A DNA stretch of 29,445 bases, taken from assembly GCA_016779685.1 (NCBI GenBank), contig JADHND010000002.1:1-29445 (forward strand). The letters run 5' to 3'. The notes under the pieces were generated by a model that saw only the letters and a list, made by a program, of their open reading frames with translations, was not told where the DNA came from and did not search any database. This document shows, one piece after another, positions 6,951 through 15,224 of the stretch. This DNA is from Shewanellaceae bacterium. Its GTDB lineage: Bacteria; Pseudomonadota; Gammaproteobacteria; Enterobacterales; Shewanellaceae. Position 1 is the first letter of the stretch. Every line of letters begins with the position of its first letter. The position numbers were made by a program, and so were the translations under genes.

Positions 6951-8372
6951 ATTAAAACATTACCTTTCACGTTAAAGCACGATGAAAGATTTACCATTCG
7001 CTTGGAACATCAAATTAATCAACATGAATCCAAACGTTTAGATTGTTATTTTTCGATTCCAAAAGAAATGGGTGTCAATCCAAATACCTTGGACACCGAT
7101 CGATTTATCATGGCAAACGTCAACGGCCGTCGAGCTTACATTTCGCAGATGATGGACTTACCCTTAGTCCAAAGTCGTTTTATCAGTCGAATGAAAAAAG
7201 ATCCAGCCAGTTATCGAATCAATTTAAATGTTTTTGTTTACCACTGTTTGCAAGCGTTAGAAAGAGAGACCACAGAACTACAACGGATTGAATCGCCCGA
7301 TGAGTTCTATCAGGCTTTGCGACCCGTCATGGATTTGTTGGAATCTATGCTGATTCGCTTCCGAGATGCCCAACCACACGAACCTAGATGGCAGGTTTAC
7401 TTTGAGCAAGCAGACAATTATTTAAGCTGGATGATTGAGCAGCGCCTGTTGAAATATTTAAGTCGAGTGCAAAAATCCAGTTCATCGAATATGGAGCGTC
7501 AGCGCGTGCTTGAGTTTTGTCAAGCTGAGCGAAATTATCGAGACATTCAACGTTATAACAGCAGTGTGACGATGGCTGATCCCAACCGTATTGCCAACAA
7601 AATGATTTTATTGAAACGTCTGATAGAGCAGGGGGTTGTCTTTAAGGAAGAAACACATGAATTGGGACGTTTTGCTCGCAAGGTTGTGAAGGGGGTGGCA
7701 ACTGCTATGGTGATGGTCGTGGTCTATAGCTTGGTCATTGAGGCCACCTCTTTATTAAGAGGTGTTACAGTCGCATTGGTTGGTGTCTTGGCTATTATTT
7801 ATGGATTTCGTGAGATTTTTAAAGACGATATTCGTCAAGTCATTTGGAATTATTTGCAACGAGGACGACCTATTTTTTTTCGGCGTTTAATGGATGGTGT
7901 CAGCAAAAAAATAGTCGCGCAACAAAAAATTTGGTTTTCATTTATAGGTCAATCCGATTTGCCGAAGCACATTGATAAAATGCTGCGTCGACGGCATCAG
8001 CAAAATCGTCAAGATGCTGAGTTTTTGTACTATAGGATTGATACGATGACGAATTCGGAAAGTTTTCGTAAGGGCTATCAAGGCATTCAAGAACAAATTA
8101 TGTTTGAGTTGTCACCCTTAGCACGCCATCTTGAACGGGGACGTAGTTCAGTGTTTACTGAACAAAATGGCAAAGTTAGCAAAAGTCCCATCGAGAAAAG
8201 GTATCAAATGAATCTAGTGGTCGGGATCGGTCAGAGCCGTGATAAAAAAACCATCAAAGAGTGCCAGGAATTTCATCGTTACAAGGTCACCGTGAACCGT
8301 TCTGGCGTGGTTGAAGTTGAATACGGTGGTGAAGTAAAACAAGAACGCGAACCAACGCGTTCTTCACGTTAA
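6951..8372 (+). CDS. Uncharacterised two-helix membrane protein, probable ATT start
   Basis: This protein has 473 residues from the ATT at 6951, or 485 from a TTG at 6915. I cannot assign a family with a known role. A mostly helical, charged N-terminal region of about 240 residues is followed by two adjacent transmembrane helices (KGVATAMVMVVVYSLVIE and GVTVALVGVLAIIYGF, about 250-290). A basic cytoplasmic-looking C-terminal part follows, with WNYLQRGRPIFFRR and DAEFLYYRIDTM. The frame contains no ATG until well inside the conserved-looking sequence. GGGGAGG (6938-6944) sits 6 nt before the in-frame ATT, while the TTG has no ribosome site and a very short leader, so ATT is preferred. The gene converges with the Tim44-domain gene, leaving 5 bp between the stops. 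Confidence 0.8.
   Translation: MKTLPFTLKHDERFTIRLEHQINQHESKRLDCYFSIPKEMGVNPNTLDTDRFIMANVNGRRAYISQMMDLPLVQSRFISRMKKDPASYRINLNVFVYHCLQALERETTELQRIESPDEFYQALRPVMDLLESMLIRFRDAQPHEPRWQVYFEQADNYLSWMIEQRLLKYLSRVQKSSSSNMERQRVLEFCQAERNYRDIQRYNSSVTMADPNRIANKMILLKRLIEQGVVFKEETHELGRFARKVVKGVATAMVMVVVYSLVIEATSLLRGVTVALVGVLAIIYGFREIFKDDIRQVIWNYLQRGRPIFFRRLMDGVSKKIVAQQKIWFSFIGQSDLPKHIDKMLRRRHQQNRQDAEFLYYRIDTMTNSESFRKGYQGIQEQIMFELSPLARHLERGRSSVFTEQNGKVSKSPIEKRYQMNLVVGIGQSRDKKTIKECQEFHRYKVTVNRSGVVEVEYGGEVKQEREPTRSSR
8336..8364 (-). terminator. Terminator of the Tim44-like gene inside the neighbour's coding end
   Basis: A perfect 9-bp stem AAGAACGCG/CGCGTTCTT (8341-8349 with 8356-8364, 6-nt loop) is followed on the minus strand by G and TTTT. 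On the plus strand there is no T-run, so it serves the leftward transcript better. The hairpin lies within the last codons of the convergent plus-strand gene. Confidence 0.5.
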
Positions 8373-8377
8373 ATCGA

Positions 8378-9229
8378 TTATACTTCAGTGCGATCTTCAA
8401 TACCCACAATGAGCCATGGTGCATTGGGTTGCGTTAAATCCCGCGTTAAGTGCCACACATCTTTAATGGGTTTCCTAGCGTTTTCTTTGGCATAAAAGCA
8501 ATCACCTAAAAAGGCTAAGCTAATCGCGGCTACTTCTGGATGGTACTCAGCTCGAATAATATGAATGTCCAAAGGACCTAATTCGATGGTGTCATCAATC
8601 GATTCGTCGTATTCGAACAGGACATCGCGATAGAGTTCTGGCGTGACATATGGCTTAATGGTGGCCAAGTCTCCTTTATGCCAAGCGTGTTGAATGGTTT
8701 GATAATGCCCACGGGCCGTATTGACAAAGTTCTGTTTGTCAAAATGAGGTGGAAAAGTCATGGGTATGTCAAAGTGAGATTGTGCAAACGCCGTTTGGGC
8801 TTCAACATCGTTTCGGGGTGGCGGAGCAGCATAGTTGGTTTGGTTGCTGCCGCTGGGGCTTGCTGTTGCATATTGCGGCTTAGCGTGCGTGCTCCGTCGC
8901 ATCGTTTGAAAAACTTTAAACAACGCAAAGGCGATACCTGCTAGGAGCAGCATGTCCATCATTTTTAACCCATCAAAATCAGCGCCATTCAGCAATGAGG
9001 CGATTAAGCCGCCCATCAACAACCCGCCTAACATACCACCTAACATGCCTTTTTTACTCGATTTTTTAGACGATTGCTGGTAGTTCGGATTGGATTTTTT
9101 TTGCTGTATGGGTGCAGTTTGGTGACGTTTACCGTAAGAACGACCTCCCCCAAATCGCTTGGCTTCGACATCAGGTGTGGTGGCGAATAACATCAAGGTT
9201 AGGGTCAACATGGTCAGTAAATATTTCAT
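8378..9229 (-). CDS. Tim44-domain membrane protein
   Basis: The protein has 283 residues. An N-terminal signal or anchor (MKYLLTMLTLTLMLFATT, with VEAK following) leads into a basic Gly/Ser/Lys-rich segment with FGGGRSYGKR. A glycine-rich hydrophobic region (GMLGGMLGGLLMGGLIASLL, then LLLAGIAFALFKVFQTMRR, about 60-110) probably crosses the membrane. The C-terminal half (about 150-283) has the Tim44-like pattern: a helix around NFVNTARGHYQTIQHAWHKGDL, then YVTPELYRDVLFEYDE and a closing WLIVGIEDRTEV. Bacterial members are widespread, often near transport or ribosomal functions, but have no settled role. No clear Shine-Dalgarno sequence is visible. It lies 91 bp downstream of the RND permease gene and seems to have its own promoter. 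Confidence 0.85.
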   Translation of the reverse strand: MKYLLTMLTLTLMLFATTPDVEAKRFGGGRSYGKRHQTAPIQQKKSNPNYQQSSKKSSKKGMLGGMLGGLLMGGLIASLLNGADFDGLKMMDMLLLAGIAFALFKVFQTMRRSTHAKPQYATASPSGSNQTNYAAPPPRNDVEAQTAFAQSHFDIPMTFPPHFDKQNFVNTARGHYQTIQHAWHKGDLATIKPYVTPELYRDVLFEYDESIDDTIELGPLDIHIIRAEYHPEVAAISLAFLGDCFYAKENARKPIKDVWHLTRDLTQPNAPWLIVGIEDRTEV

Positions 9230-9265
9230 AAAGCTACAGACTAATTAGAGTATTGGTGCTGGTTA

Positions 9266-9293
9266 CTATTACCGACAACGCAGCGAATGTCAA
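9266..9293 (-). promoter_or_regulatory. Possible promoter of the Tim44-like gene
   Basis: On the minus strand a perfect -35 TTGACA (9293-9288) is followed after 16 bp by a weak -10, TAATAG (9271-9266). It lies in the gap after the RND permease stop. The weak -10 keeps confidence low. Confidence 0.35.
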
Positions 9294-9320
9294 TCATTAA
9301 GCAACCAGGATAGGGCGCTA

Positions 9321-12300
9321 TTAGGCGTCGGTTTTGTTTTTCAAAAAGATTTTTTTTAAAATATCCTTGATGTCTTCAGCGATTAAGTAGAGTGAAGGAA
9401 TTAAAATAAGTGTGACTAAGGTGGCGAATAGAATTCCAAACGACAACGAGGTGGCCATGGGAATGACGACTTTAGCTTGTAAACTTGATTCAAATAGAAT
9501 GGGTAAAATACCAAAAAAAGTGGTCATAGAGGTCAGCACAATAGCACGAAAACGAAAACACCCCGCATCGATAGCGGCTTGTCGGACGTCCATGCCATTT
9601 TGACGTGCTTCGTTGACGCAATAAACCATGATGAGGGAATCATTCACGACCACCCCAGACAGCGCAATAATACCCATCATACTTAAAATATTTAACGACA
9701 GTCCTTGGATGAGATGGCCAAAGATAGCGCCGATAAAACCAAAAGGAATCACTGACATGATTAAAATTGGCTGTGAATAAGAACGCAGTGGGATGGCAAT
9801 CAGGCCATAGATTAAGACCATCGCTAACACCGCGCCCTGCATCAGACTGACGATGGTTTCACCTTCTTCTTCGCTATCGCCTGCAAGTGATAATTTTACG
9901 TCGGGATATTCTTGTTGGATAATGGGAATAAATTCATCAAAGACTTCCTTAGCGATGCTGGATGGGTCGACTTTGTTTTTATCCGCTGAGGCTTCAATGG
10001 TGATAGCGCGTAGATTGTTCACGCGGGTTATGACGGAATAGGTTTCTTGCAAGTTAAGTTCAGCAATGGCAGAGAGAGGAATGGCCACGCCTTCAGGGGT
10101 TAAAATGCGCATGTTTTCCAGATAACCAATAGATTGACGTTCCTCTAAAGGATAACGAACGATGACTTTGACCTCTTCTTTGTTGCGTAAAATACGTTGT
10201 GCTTCGTAGCCATAAAAGCCATGTCGGACTTGTTGCGCTAAGCTGCTTAAGCTGATACCCAACATTTCTCCCTCTGGCAATAATTTTAATTGGATTTCTT
10301 TGCTGCCCGATGAATAATTGTCGCTGACATCGTAGACATTGTTGTATGTACTGAGCTTGGCTTTTATTTTATCCGTAATTTGAGCCAATTGCTTATTGTT
10401 GTTGCTGATAACTTTGAAAGCAATGGGACTGGTTTGATTCATACTACGCCGGATCACGAATTTCTTAATATTGGGTAATTCAGGAATTTTAGCGCGCCAA
10501 CGATCAAGTATTTCAAAGCCATCAACCTCACGGGTCTCTCCTTTGGTTAATTCAATGACCATGGTTGCTGATGTCTTAGAGGTCATGGCCACAAAACTAT
10601 GCAGCACCACATTGTAACCTTGTTCCGCTAAAATCTCGTCGTCAATAGCATAGAGCGCTTCTTCTATTTTTTGGATGGCGTCAAAGGTATTGCGTTCAGC
10701 GCTGTTATCTTTCATATCTAAGCGGACTTCGACAATATCTTGCGGTAAATTAGGAAAAAATGCCCAGCGCACCTTACCTCCCGCAATTAAACCAAAACTG
10801 ATGATGATAAGCCCGATGAATACCGCTAAAACCGTGTATTTTGCATTTAAACAACGATTGAGAAAATGCCGATAATCGTTTTCAATAAAATTTTTAAAAA
10901 CAAGATTAAAGTTTTCTTTTTTGGCAGCTATGCCACGTAACCACGGAAGCGGTTTAGATTGTTTGGAATGAATTAAATGCGCGGGCAAAATCCATTTAGA
11001 TTCAATCAGCGAAAAAATGAGACAAAGCATGACCACCGCAGCTATTGATTTCCAGATAATCGAAGAAGAACCTGAAATAAACATCATGGGTGAAAAAGCA
11101 GCAATGGTGGTTAGTACGCCAAAGGTAGCTGGCACCACCACACGTTTTGCACCCCGTATAATACTGTCAATGGATAAACCACTTTTTTCAATTTCGGAAT
11201 ACGCACTTTCGCCAATAATAATGGCATCGTCCACCACAATACCCAAGACCAATATAAAGGCAAATAAGGTAAGAACATTGATCGACAAGCCGAGCGGTTC
11301 AAGCGGCATTAAGAATAAGGCACCTAGGAAGCAGATCGGCAGGCCAATGATGACCCAAAATGCCAATTTTAAATTTAAGAAGATGGCCAAGACCAAAAAG
11401 ACTAAAAAGCAGCCTGTATACATATTTTTTAACATCATGTTCAGTCTGCCTTTGAGATAAAAGGTCAGATCACCCCAGATATCTAAAGAGACCCCACTGG
11501 GCAACAGTTGTTTTTTTTCAGCAACATATTGCTTAATGGTTTCTGCTATTTTTAAAGAGTTTTGGCCATCGGTACTGGCAACGGCGATAATCATGGCAGG
11601 TTGTCGATTAAATGAAGTATAATCAATACGTTCTTCAAAACCATCGTTGATGTTAGCGACATCTTTGAGTAAGACGCGGCTGCCATCAGGACGCGTCATC
11701 ACCACAATATTTTCAAATTCAGCCCCCGAACTTGCTTGGCCTTTGGTGCGTAGTAGGATATTGCCTTCCACGGATTTGATGGATCCGGTGGCTATATTGA
11801 CCGAATTTTGTTTAACCGCCATGGCGACTTGTTCAAAAGTCAGACTGTATTCCCGTAGTTTGTCTTCGGTGACCTCAATGGCGATTTCATCTAACGGCAT
11901 CCCTTCAATTTTGACCCGAGTCACACCAGGTAAACCTCGAATCTCGTCACGTACATCCTTGGCCATAGCCTTAAGCTGTTTTCTATCGAGATTGCCGTAC
12001 AAAGACAACCACAATACAGACCGTTCAATTTCAATGAGATAAATGTTGACTGATTCAGCGCCATCGGGCAAGCTGGTAATGGCATCAATTTCCAACTTCA
12101 CTTTATCCAGAATGTTTTGTGGATCATAGCCGTCAGCGACTTGAATGTAGACGGTGCCTAAATTTTCACGAGCGGTTGACGTAACCTCCTCAATACCATT
12201 GATGTCTTTAATTTCTTCTTCAATTTTAATCAAAATACTGGTTTCAATTTCTTCTGGAGAGCCGCTGGGGTACGGTACGATGACATGAATCATGTTCAAT

Positions 12301-12434
12301 TCGAGTGTTGGAAAGATTTCTTTGTTGATGGTAAATGCACTAAACAAGCCCCCAACGATAATAAACAGCATCAATAAATTAGCAGCCACCGGGTTGGAGG
12401 CAAACCATGCCATAATGCCACTGTGTTTAGCCAT
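9321..12434 (-). CDS. RND-family efflux transporter permease
   Basis: This is an inner-membrane proton antiporter that, with a periplasmic fusion protein and an outer-membrane channel, exports toxic compounds. The protein has 1037 residues, normal for the AcrB/MexB superfamily. TM1 (NPVAANLLMLFIIVGGLF) is followed by a large periplasmic loop, then the TM2-TM6 block. The proton-relay pair lies in GIVVDDAIIIGES (D402, D403). A second half repeats the layout with GVVVNDSLIMVY near the C-terminus. The two-Asp motif and length exclude SecDF or MmpL. Substrates cannot be predicted. The gene starts 3 bp after the fusion-protein stop, with GGAG inside the end of that gene, so the two are co-translated. 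No outer-membrane channel gene is adjacent; a TolC-like partner must be elsewhere. Confidence 0.93.
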   Translation of the reverse strand: MAKHSGIMAWFASNPVAANLLMLFIIVGGLFSAFTINKEIFPTLELNMIHVIVPYPSGSPEEIETSILIKIEEEIKDINGIEEVTSTARENLGTVYIQVADGYDPQNILDKVKLEIDAITSLPDGAESVNIYLIEIERSVLWLSLYGNLDRKQLKAMAKDVRDEIRGLPGVTRVKIEGMPLDEIAIEVTEDKLREYSLTFEQVAMAVKQNSVNIATGSIKSVEGNILLRTKGQASSGAEFENIVVMTRPDGSRVLLKDVANINDGFEERIDYTSFNRQPAMIIAVASTDGQNSLKIAETIKQYVAEKKQLLPSGVSLDIWGDLTFYLKGRLNMMLKNMYTGCFLVFLVLAIFLNLKLAFWVIIGLPICFLGALFLMPLEPLGLSINVLTLFAFILVLGIVVDDAIIIGESAYSEIEKSGLSIDSIIRGAKRVVVPATFGVLTTIAAFSPMMFISGSSSIIWKSIAAVVMLCLIFSLIESKWILPAHLIHSKQSKPLPWLRGIAAKKENFNLVFKNFIENDYRHFLNRCLNAKYTVLAVFIGLIIISFGLIAGGKVRWAFFPNLPQDIVEVRLDMKDNSAERNTFDAIQKIEEALYAIDDEILAEQGYNVVLHSFVAMTSKTSATMVIELTKGETREVDGFEILDRWRAKIPELPNIKKFVIRRSMNQTSPIAFKVISNNNKQLAQITDKIKAKLSTYNNVYDVSDNYSSGSKEIQLKLLPEGEMLGISLSSLAQQVRHGFYGYEAQRILRNKEEVKVIVRYPLEERQSIGYLENMRILTPEGVAIPLSAIAELNLQETYSVITRVNNLRAITIEASADKNKVDPSSIAKEVFDEFIPIIQQEYPDVKLSLAGDSEEEGETIVSLMQGAVLAMVLIYGLIAIPLRSYSQPILIMSVIPFGFIGAIFGHLIQGLSLNILSMMGIIALSGVVVNDSLIMVYCVNEARQNGMDVRQAAIDAGCFRFRAIVLTSMTTFFGILPILFESSLQAKVVIPMATSLSFGILFATLVTLILIPSLYLIAEDIKDILKKIFLKNKTDA

Positions 12435-12437
12435 TGA

Positions 12438-13724
12438 TTAGTCTGCTCCTTGGGCTTTAGATGAAGCAGGTGGCGACAGTTGCCCCCCTGGAATGCGGTT
12501 AATCTTTGCTTGAGGTGCGGATACTTGAGTCGAGATCAGTTCTTTGATGGTGGTATCAGCGTTAATCACTTTGACTTTCATACCGGGCGTGAAGTTCTCC
12601 AGCGGTGTTATCGACAACACCTCGTTGTTTTGTAGGCCACTGGTGACATATGCAAATTGGGTATCTGATCGGATGACATTGACTTTGCGTTCATAAATTT
12701 GGTTATTTTTAATGACCAGCACTTGGCTGTCTTTGATTAAAAAACGCGGTAATTTAAAAACTTTCTCAATGGTAATGCCGCTGATTTCAGCATTCACAAA
12801 TGTACCAAATTTGAGCTCTTGTGGATGCATGTTGTTTTTGGCTCGAAGATACGGGTCGTCAACTTCAGCCACCAAGTATATCATGCGATTTTTTTCGTCG
12901 ATGACCCCTTCACTGCGAGTGATGATGCCCTGCCATTCGATTTTATTACCCATGACGTTAGTATAAAGAGCAACCTTGATAGGATTTGATTGGGGGTTGA
13001 TCTTACCAATGAATTCCAATTCTTCATCTGGGATGGGCAGTCGGACTTCGGCGGTACTGGTATCAAGCAATTGCCCAATTATTTTGCCAATCACGAGGTA
13101 TTCGCCTAAATCAATTTGACGTATTTTAATGAGCCCTTCAAAGGGCGCCCGAATAGCCGTTCGCTCAAGATCACGCTTGGCTTTAGCGAGCGCTGCTTTC
13201 GCATATTTGACATTGGCTTGTTCTTGGCGTAATTGGGGTTTGCGCAAACCAAGTTCGGTCGGCTCTTGGTCAGTAATATTTTGCCAATCCTTAAGTGCAA
13301 CATTGCTTTCTGCTTTTTCTTGCGCAAACCGTGCTTGCGCTTGCGCTAGGTTGGCTTGGGCTTGAATATAGATGGCCTCGTAATCAGCCGCTTCAATCTT
13401 GGCGAGTATTTCTTTTTTGTTGACCCGACCACCGGCCACAAACTTTTCACTTAAGCGGGTGATACGTCCCTGAACTTCAGAGACAATTTGAGTTTGATGT
13501 TTGGGCTTGACAATGCCATACGATGAAACTTGGAAAGTCACTTTGCTGGCTTGTACAGCCATGACTTCAACAACGGGTAAATAGGTGGTTGCTTCTTTTT
13601 TTTCGGCGGGTGGCTTGCTATTGGATAAGATGAAAAAAATAGCAATGGCAGCCAACACAATAAACAAGGGCGTGAGCTTTTGTATAACCACTTTAAGTTG
13701 TGAGGGTGGCGGTGAAATCAACAT
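12438..13724 (-). CDS. RND efflux periplasmic adaptor (membrane fusion protein)
   Basis: The adaptor joins the inner-membrane RND pump to the outer-membrane channel across the periplasm. It has 428 residues with one N-terminal membrane anchor (KLTPLFIVLAAIAIFFILSN, about 17-36) and no lipobox. A split lipoyl domain flanks the hairpin: QIVSEVQGRITRLSEKFVAGGRV, then a coiled-coil segment rich in Ala/Gln/Lys (about 110-190), then TAIRAPFEGLIKIRQIDLGEYL. A beta-barrel region follows, and a Pro/Ser-rich tail ends the protein. The HlyD/AcrA family fit is clear. The ATG at 13724 has a poor ribosome site. The promoter upstream carries a palindrome that probably binds a repressor. It is the first gene of the two-gene pump operon. 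Confidence 0.92.
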   Translation of the reverse strand: MLISPPPSQLKVVIQKLTPLFIVLAAIAIFFILSNSKPPAEKKEATTYLPVVEVMAVQASKVTFQVSSYGIVKPKHQTQIVSEVQGRITRLSEKFVAGGRVNKKEILAKIEAADYEAIYIQAQANLAQAQARFAQEKAESNVALKDWQNITDQEPTELGLRKPQLRQEQANVKYAKAALAKAKRDLERTAIRAPFEGLIKIRQIDLGEYLVIGKIIGQLLDTSTAEVRLPIPDEELEFIGKINPQSNPIKVALYTNVMGNKIEWQGIITRSEGVIDEKNRMIYLVAEVDDPYLRAKNNMHPQELKFGTFVNAEISGITIEKVFKLPRFLIKDSQVLVIKNNQIYERKVNVIRSDTQFAYVTSGLQNNEVLSITPLENFTPGMKVKVINADTTIKELISTQVSAPQAKINRIPGGQLSPPASSKAQGAD

Positions 13725-13742
13725 TGCGAGCCGAATTGAAAC

Positions 13743-13764
13743 AAATAGACGTCTATTTAGTATA
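13743..13764 (-). promoter_or_regulatory. Palindromic operator adjoining the -10 of the RND efflux operon
   Basis: A perfect 16-bp palindrome, AAATAGACGTCTATTT (13743-13758), lies directly downstream of a minus-strand -10 box TATACT (13764-13759) and would cover the transcription start. The -35 region is poor. Such sites are typical targets of TetR-type dimers controlling pumps. No regulator gene is adjacent. Confidence 0.6.
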
Positions 13765-13814
13765 GTGTTTATTTGTTGGCTTGCCTTTTGATTCCACCTG
13801 TTTGCTGAGAATCT

Positions 13815-15014
13815 TTATTTTAACTTATTTTTTTTGGTCTTCTTTTTTTTCTTGGTTGGAACCTTAGCAGCTTTGTGCTTAGGTGGCAGTTCCTCGATAA
13901 TGCGACGCTTGATTTTTTGTTGCGTATAGCGTTCTATTTTTTCTAAAATAGTCATATCGTGTGCTTCCACCAGTGAAATCGCCGTCCCTTTCGCGCCTGC
14001 TCGTCCTGTGCGACCGATACGATGTACATAGACATCAGCCGTGCGTGGTAAGTCAAAGTTGATAATATGGGAAATATCGAGTACGTCTAACCCGCGCGCT
14101 GCCAGATCAGTGGTGATTAAAATGGCGTTTTGTTCTTGTTTAAATTTCGCCAGCGCTCGAAAGCGTTCCTTTTGAATCATGTCGCCATGTAACAAGGTGA
14201 GTGGGCGTTCAATCGGTTGACAGAGTTCGATCAGTTCATTGGCGCGTTCGCGAGTTTTGGTGAAGACAATGGTGCGTGCGACGTCGGGTTGTTTAAGGAT
14301 GTGGAACAGCATGGCTAGTTTGTGTTCAAAATCATCCGCCAAGTGGAGCCATTGGTGTATTTTACCATGTTCACGTCGGCTTGGTGTGGCTTCAATACGC
14401 ACCGGTTCTTGTAGTAATTTTTCAGCAAAGCGTTGGATACCGTTCCCTTCAAGTGTCGCCGAAAACAACATGGTTTGCTGCCGATGAATGGCGGCTTGTG
14501 CGACGTCGGTGACAGCTTGCGCAAAGCCCATATCGAGCATACGGTCAGCTTCGTCGATCACCATCAATTCCAGACCATCTAAGTCAAACTGTGCCTGAGC
14601 AATGTATTCAATCAAGCGCCCTGGTGTGGCGATCATGACATCAATGACGCCTTCTAACATGGCTTTTTGTTTGATGTAATCTTGACCACCGGTGATAATG
14701 CCGATCTTGAGTTCTGTATTGTAGGCGAGATGGGAGGCATATTGATGCAGTTGCACCGCTAGCTCTCGTGTCGGCGCCAGAATTAAAGCGCGAACCTCGC
14801 GGTGGCGTTGGCGCGGGAAATCGAGCAAATACTGCAACATGGGTAAGATAAAAGCCGCCGATTTTCCGGTGCCTGTGGGCGCTTGCGCTAAAATATCTTT
14901 TTGTTGTAGGGCAGGCGGCAAGACCAATTGCTGAATACTGGTGGGTTTGTGGTGTTGCATCCGCGTCAGTGCCGCAAGTAAGGCATCGTCTAGTAAATAA
15001 GCATCAAATTGCAT
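13815..15014 (-). CDS. srmB: DEAD-box ATP-dependent RNA helicase SrmB
   Basis: SrmB unwinds RNA and helps assemble the large ribosomal subunit, especially in the cold. The 399-residue protein has the full helicase motif set: PTSIQQ (Q motif), APTGTGKS (Walker A), PTRELA, TPGRL, DEADRMLDMGF, FSATLEG, TTDLAARGLDV and HRIGRTGRAG. SrmB rather than RhlE or DeaD is supported by LLDFPR after motif I, the stretch LFSATLEGNGIQRFAEKLL, KIHQW followed by ADDFEHK, and GTAISLVEAHD. The C-terminus is a short lysine-rich tail, shorter than in E. coli SrmB (444 residues). A promoter lies directly upstream, divergent from brnQ. Confidence 0.9.
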   Translation of the reverse strand: MQFDAYLLDDALLAALTRMQHHKPTSIQQLVLPPALQQKDILAQAPTGTGKSAAFILPMLQYLLDFPRQRHREVRALILAPTRELAVQLHQYASHLAYNTELKIGIITGGQDYIKQKAMLEGVIDVMIATPGRLIEYIAQAQFDLDGLELMVIDEADRMLDMGFAQAVTDVAQAAIHRQQTMLFSATLEGNGIQRFAEKLLQEPVRIEATPSRREHGKIHQWLHLADDFEHKLAMLFHILKQPDVARTIVFTKTRERANELIELCQPIERPLTLLHGDMIQKERFRALAKFKQEQNAILITTDLAARGLDVLDISHIINFDLPRTADVYVHRIGRTGRAGAKGTAISLVEAHDMTILEKIERYTQQKIKRRIIEELPPKHKAAKVPTKKKKKTKKNKLK

Positions 15015-15045
15015 TAAAGTTCTCTTTTATTCATGGCTAGGGGGT

Positions 15046-15074
15046 ATTATAACGAGAAACGGTTAGCTTGTTGA
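15046..15074 (-). promoter_or_regulatory. Promoter of srmB
   Basis: On the minus strand a perfect -10 TATAAT (15051-15046) is preceded after 17 bp by TCAACA (15074-15069), which matches 4 of 6 bases of the -35 consensus. The srmB ATG at 15014 follows with a leader of about 25 nt containing AGAGAAC as the ribosome site. Confidence 0.55.
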
Positions 15075-15094
15075 TTTTTTTTGGTCATTAGACA

Positions 15095-15106
15095 TCACAA
15101 TTGTGA
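15095..15106. promoter_or_regulatory. 12-bp palindrome between srmB and brnQ
   Basis: TCACAATTGTGA is a perfect palindrome located in the 210-bp divergent control region, between the two predicted promoters. It could be an operator for one or both genes. The rest of 15015-15224 holds the two promoters and T-rich spacer; I see no small gene in it. Confidence 0.35.
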
Positions 15107-15135
15107 ACTAAATAGGCAAGCTGGTGATTTAAGGG

Positions 15136-15165
15136 TTGCGATTTGGGGCGGTTTTTCATTATGAT
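15136..15165 (+). promoter_or_regulatory. Promoter of the brnQ-xerD block
   Basis: TTGCGA (15136-15141) and TATGAT (15160-15165) are spaced by 18 bp, with 4/6 and 5/6 consensus matches. The start would fall near 15172, giving a leader of about 50 nt before the brnQ GTG. Confidence 0.45.
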
Positions 15166-15224
15166 AGATTGAGGAAAAAACACATATTAAAATATTGAGT
15201 CAATTGCATTTATAGAGGTGAGTT

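Noticed and set aside
11017..11460. 147-codon frame on the plus strand
   Set aside because: It lies antisense within the RND permease gene, has low-complexity Lys/Thr/Met content and no ribosome site; it is a shadow.
15095..15106. CRP site between srmB and brnQ
   Set aside because: The half-sites are TCACA then TGTGA, the reverse of the CRP order, and the spacing is wrong.
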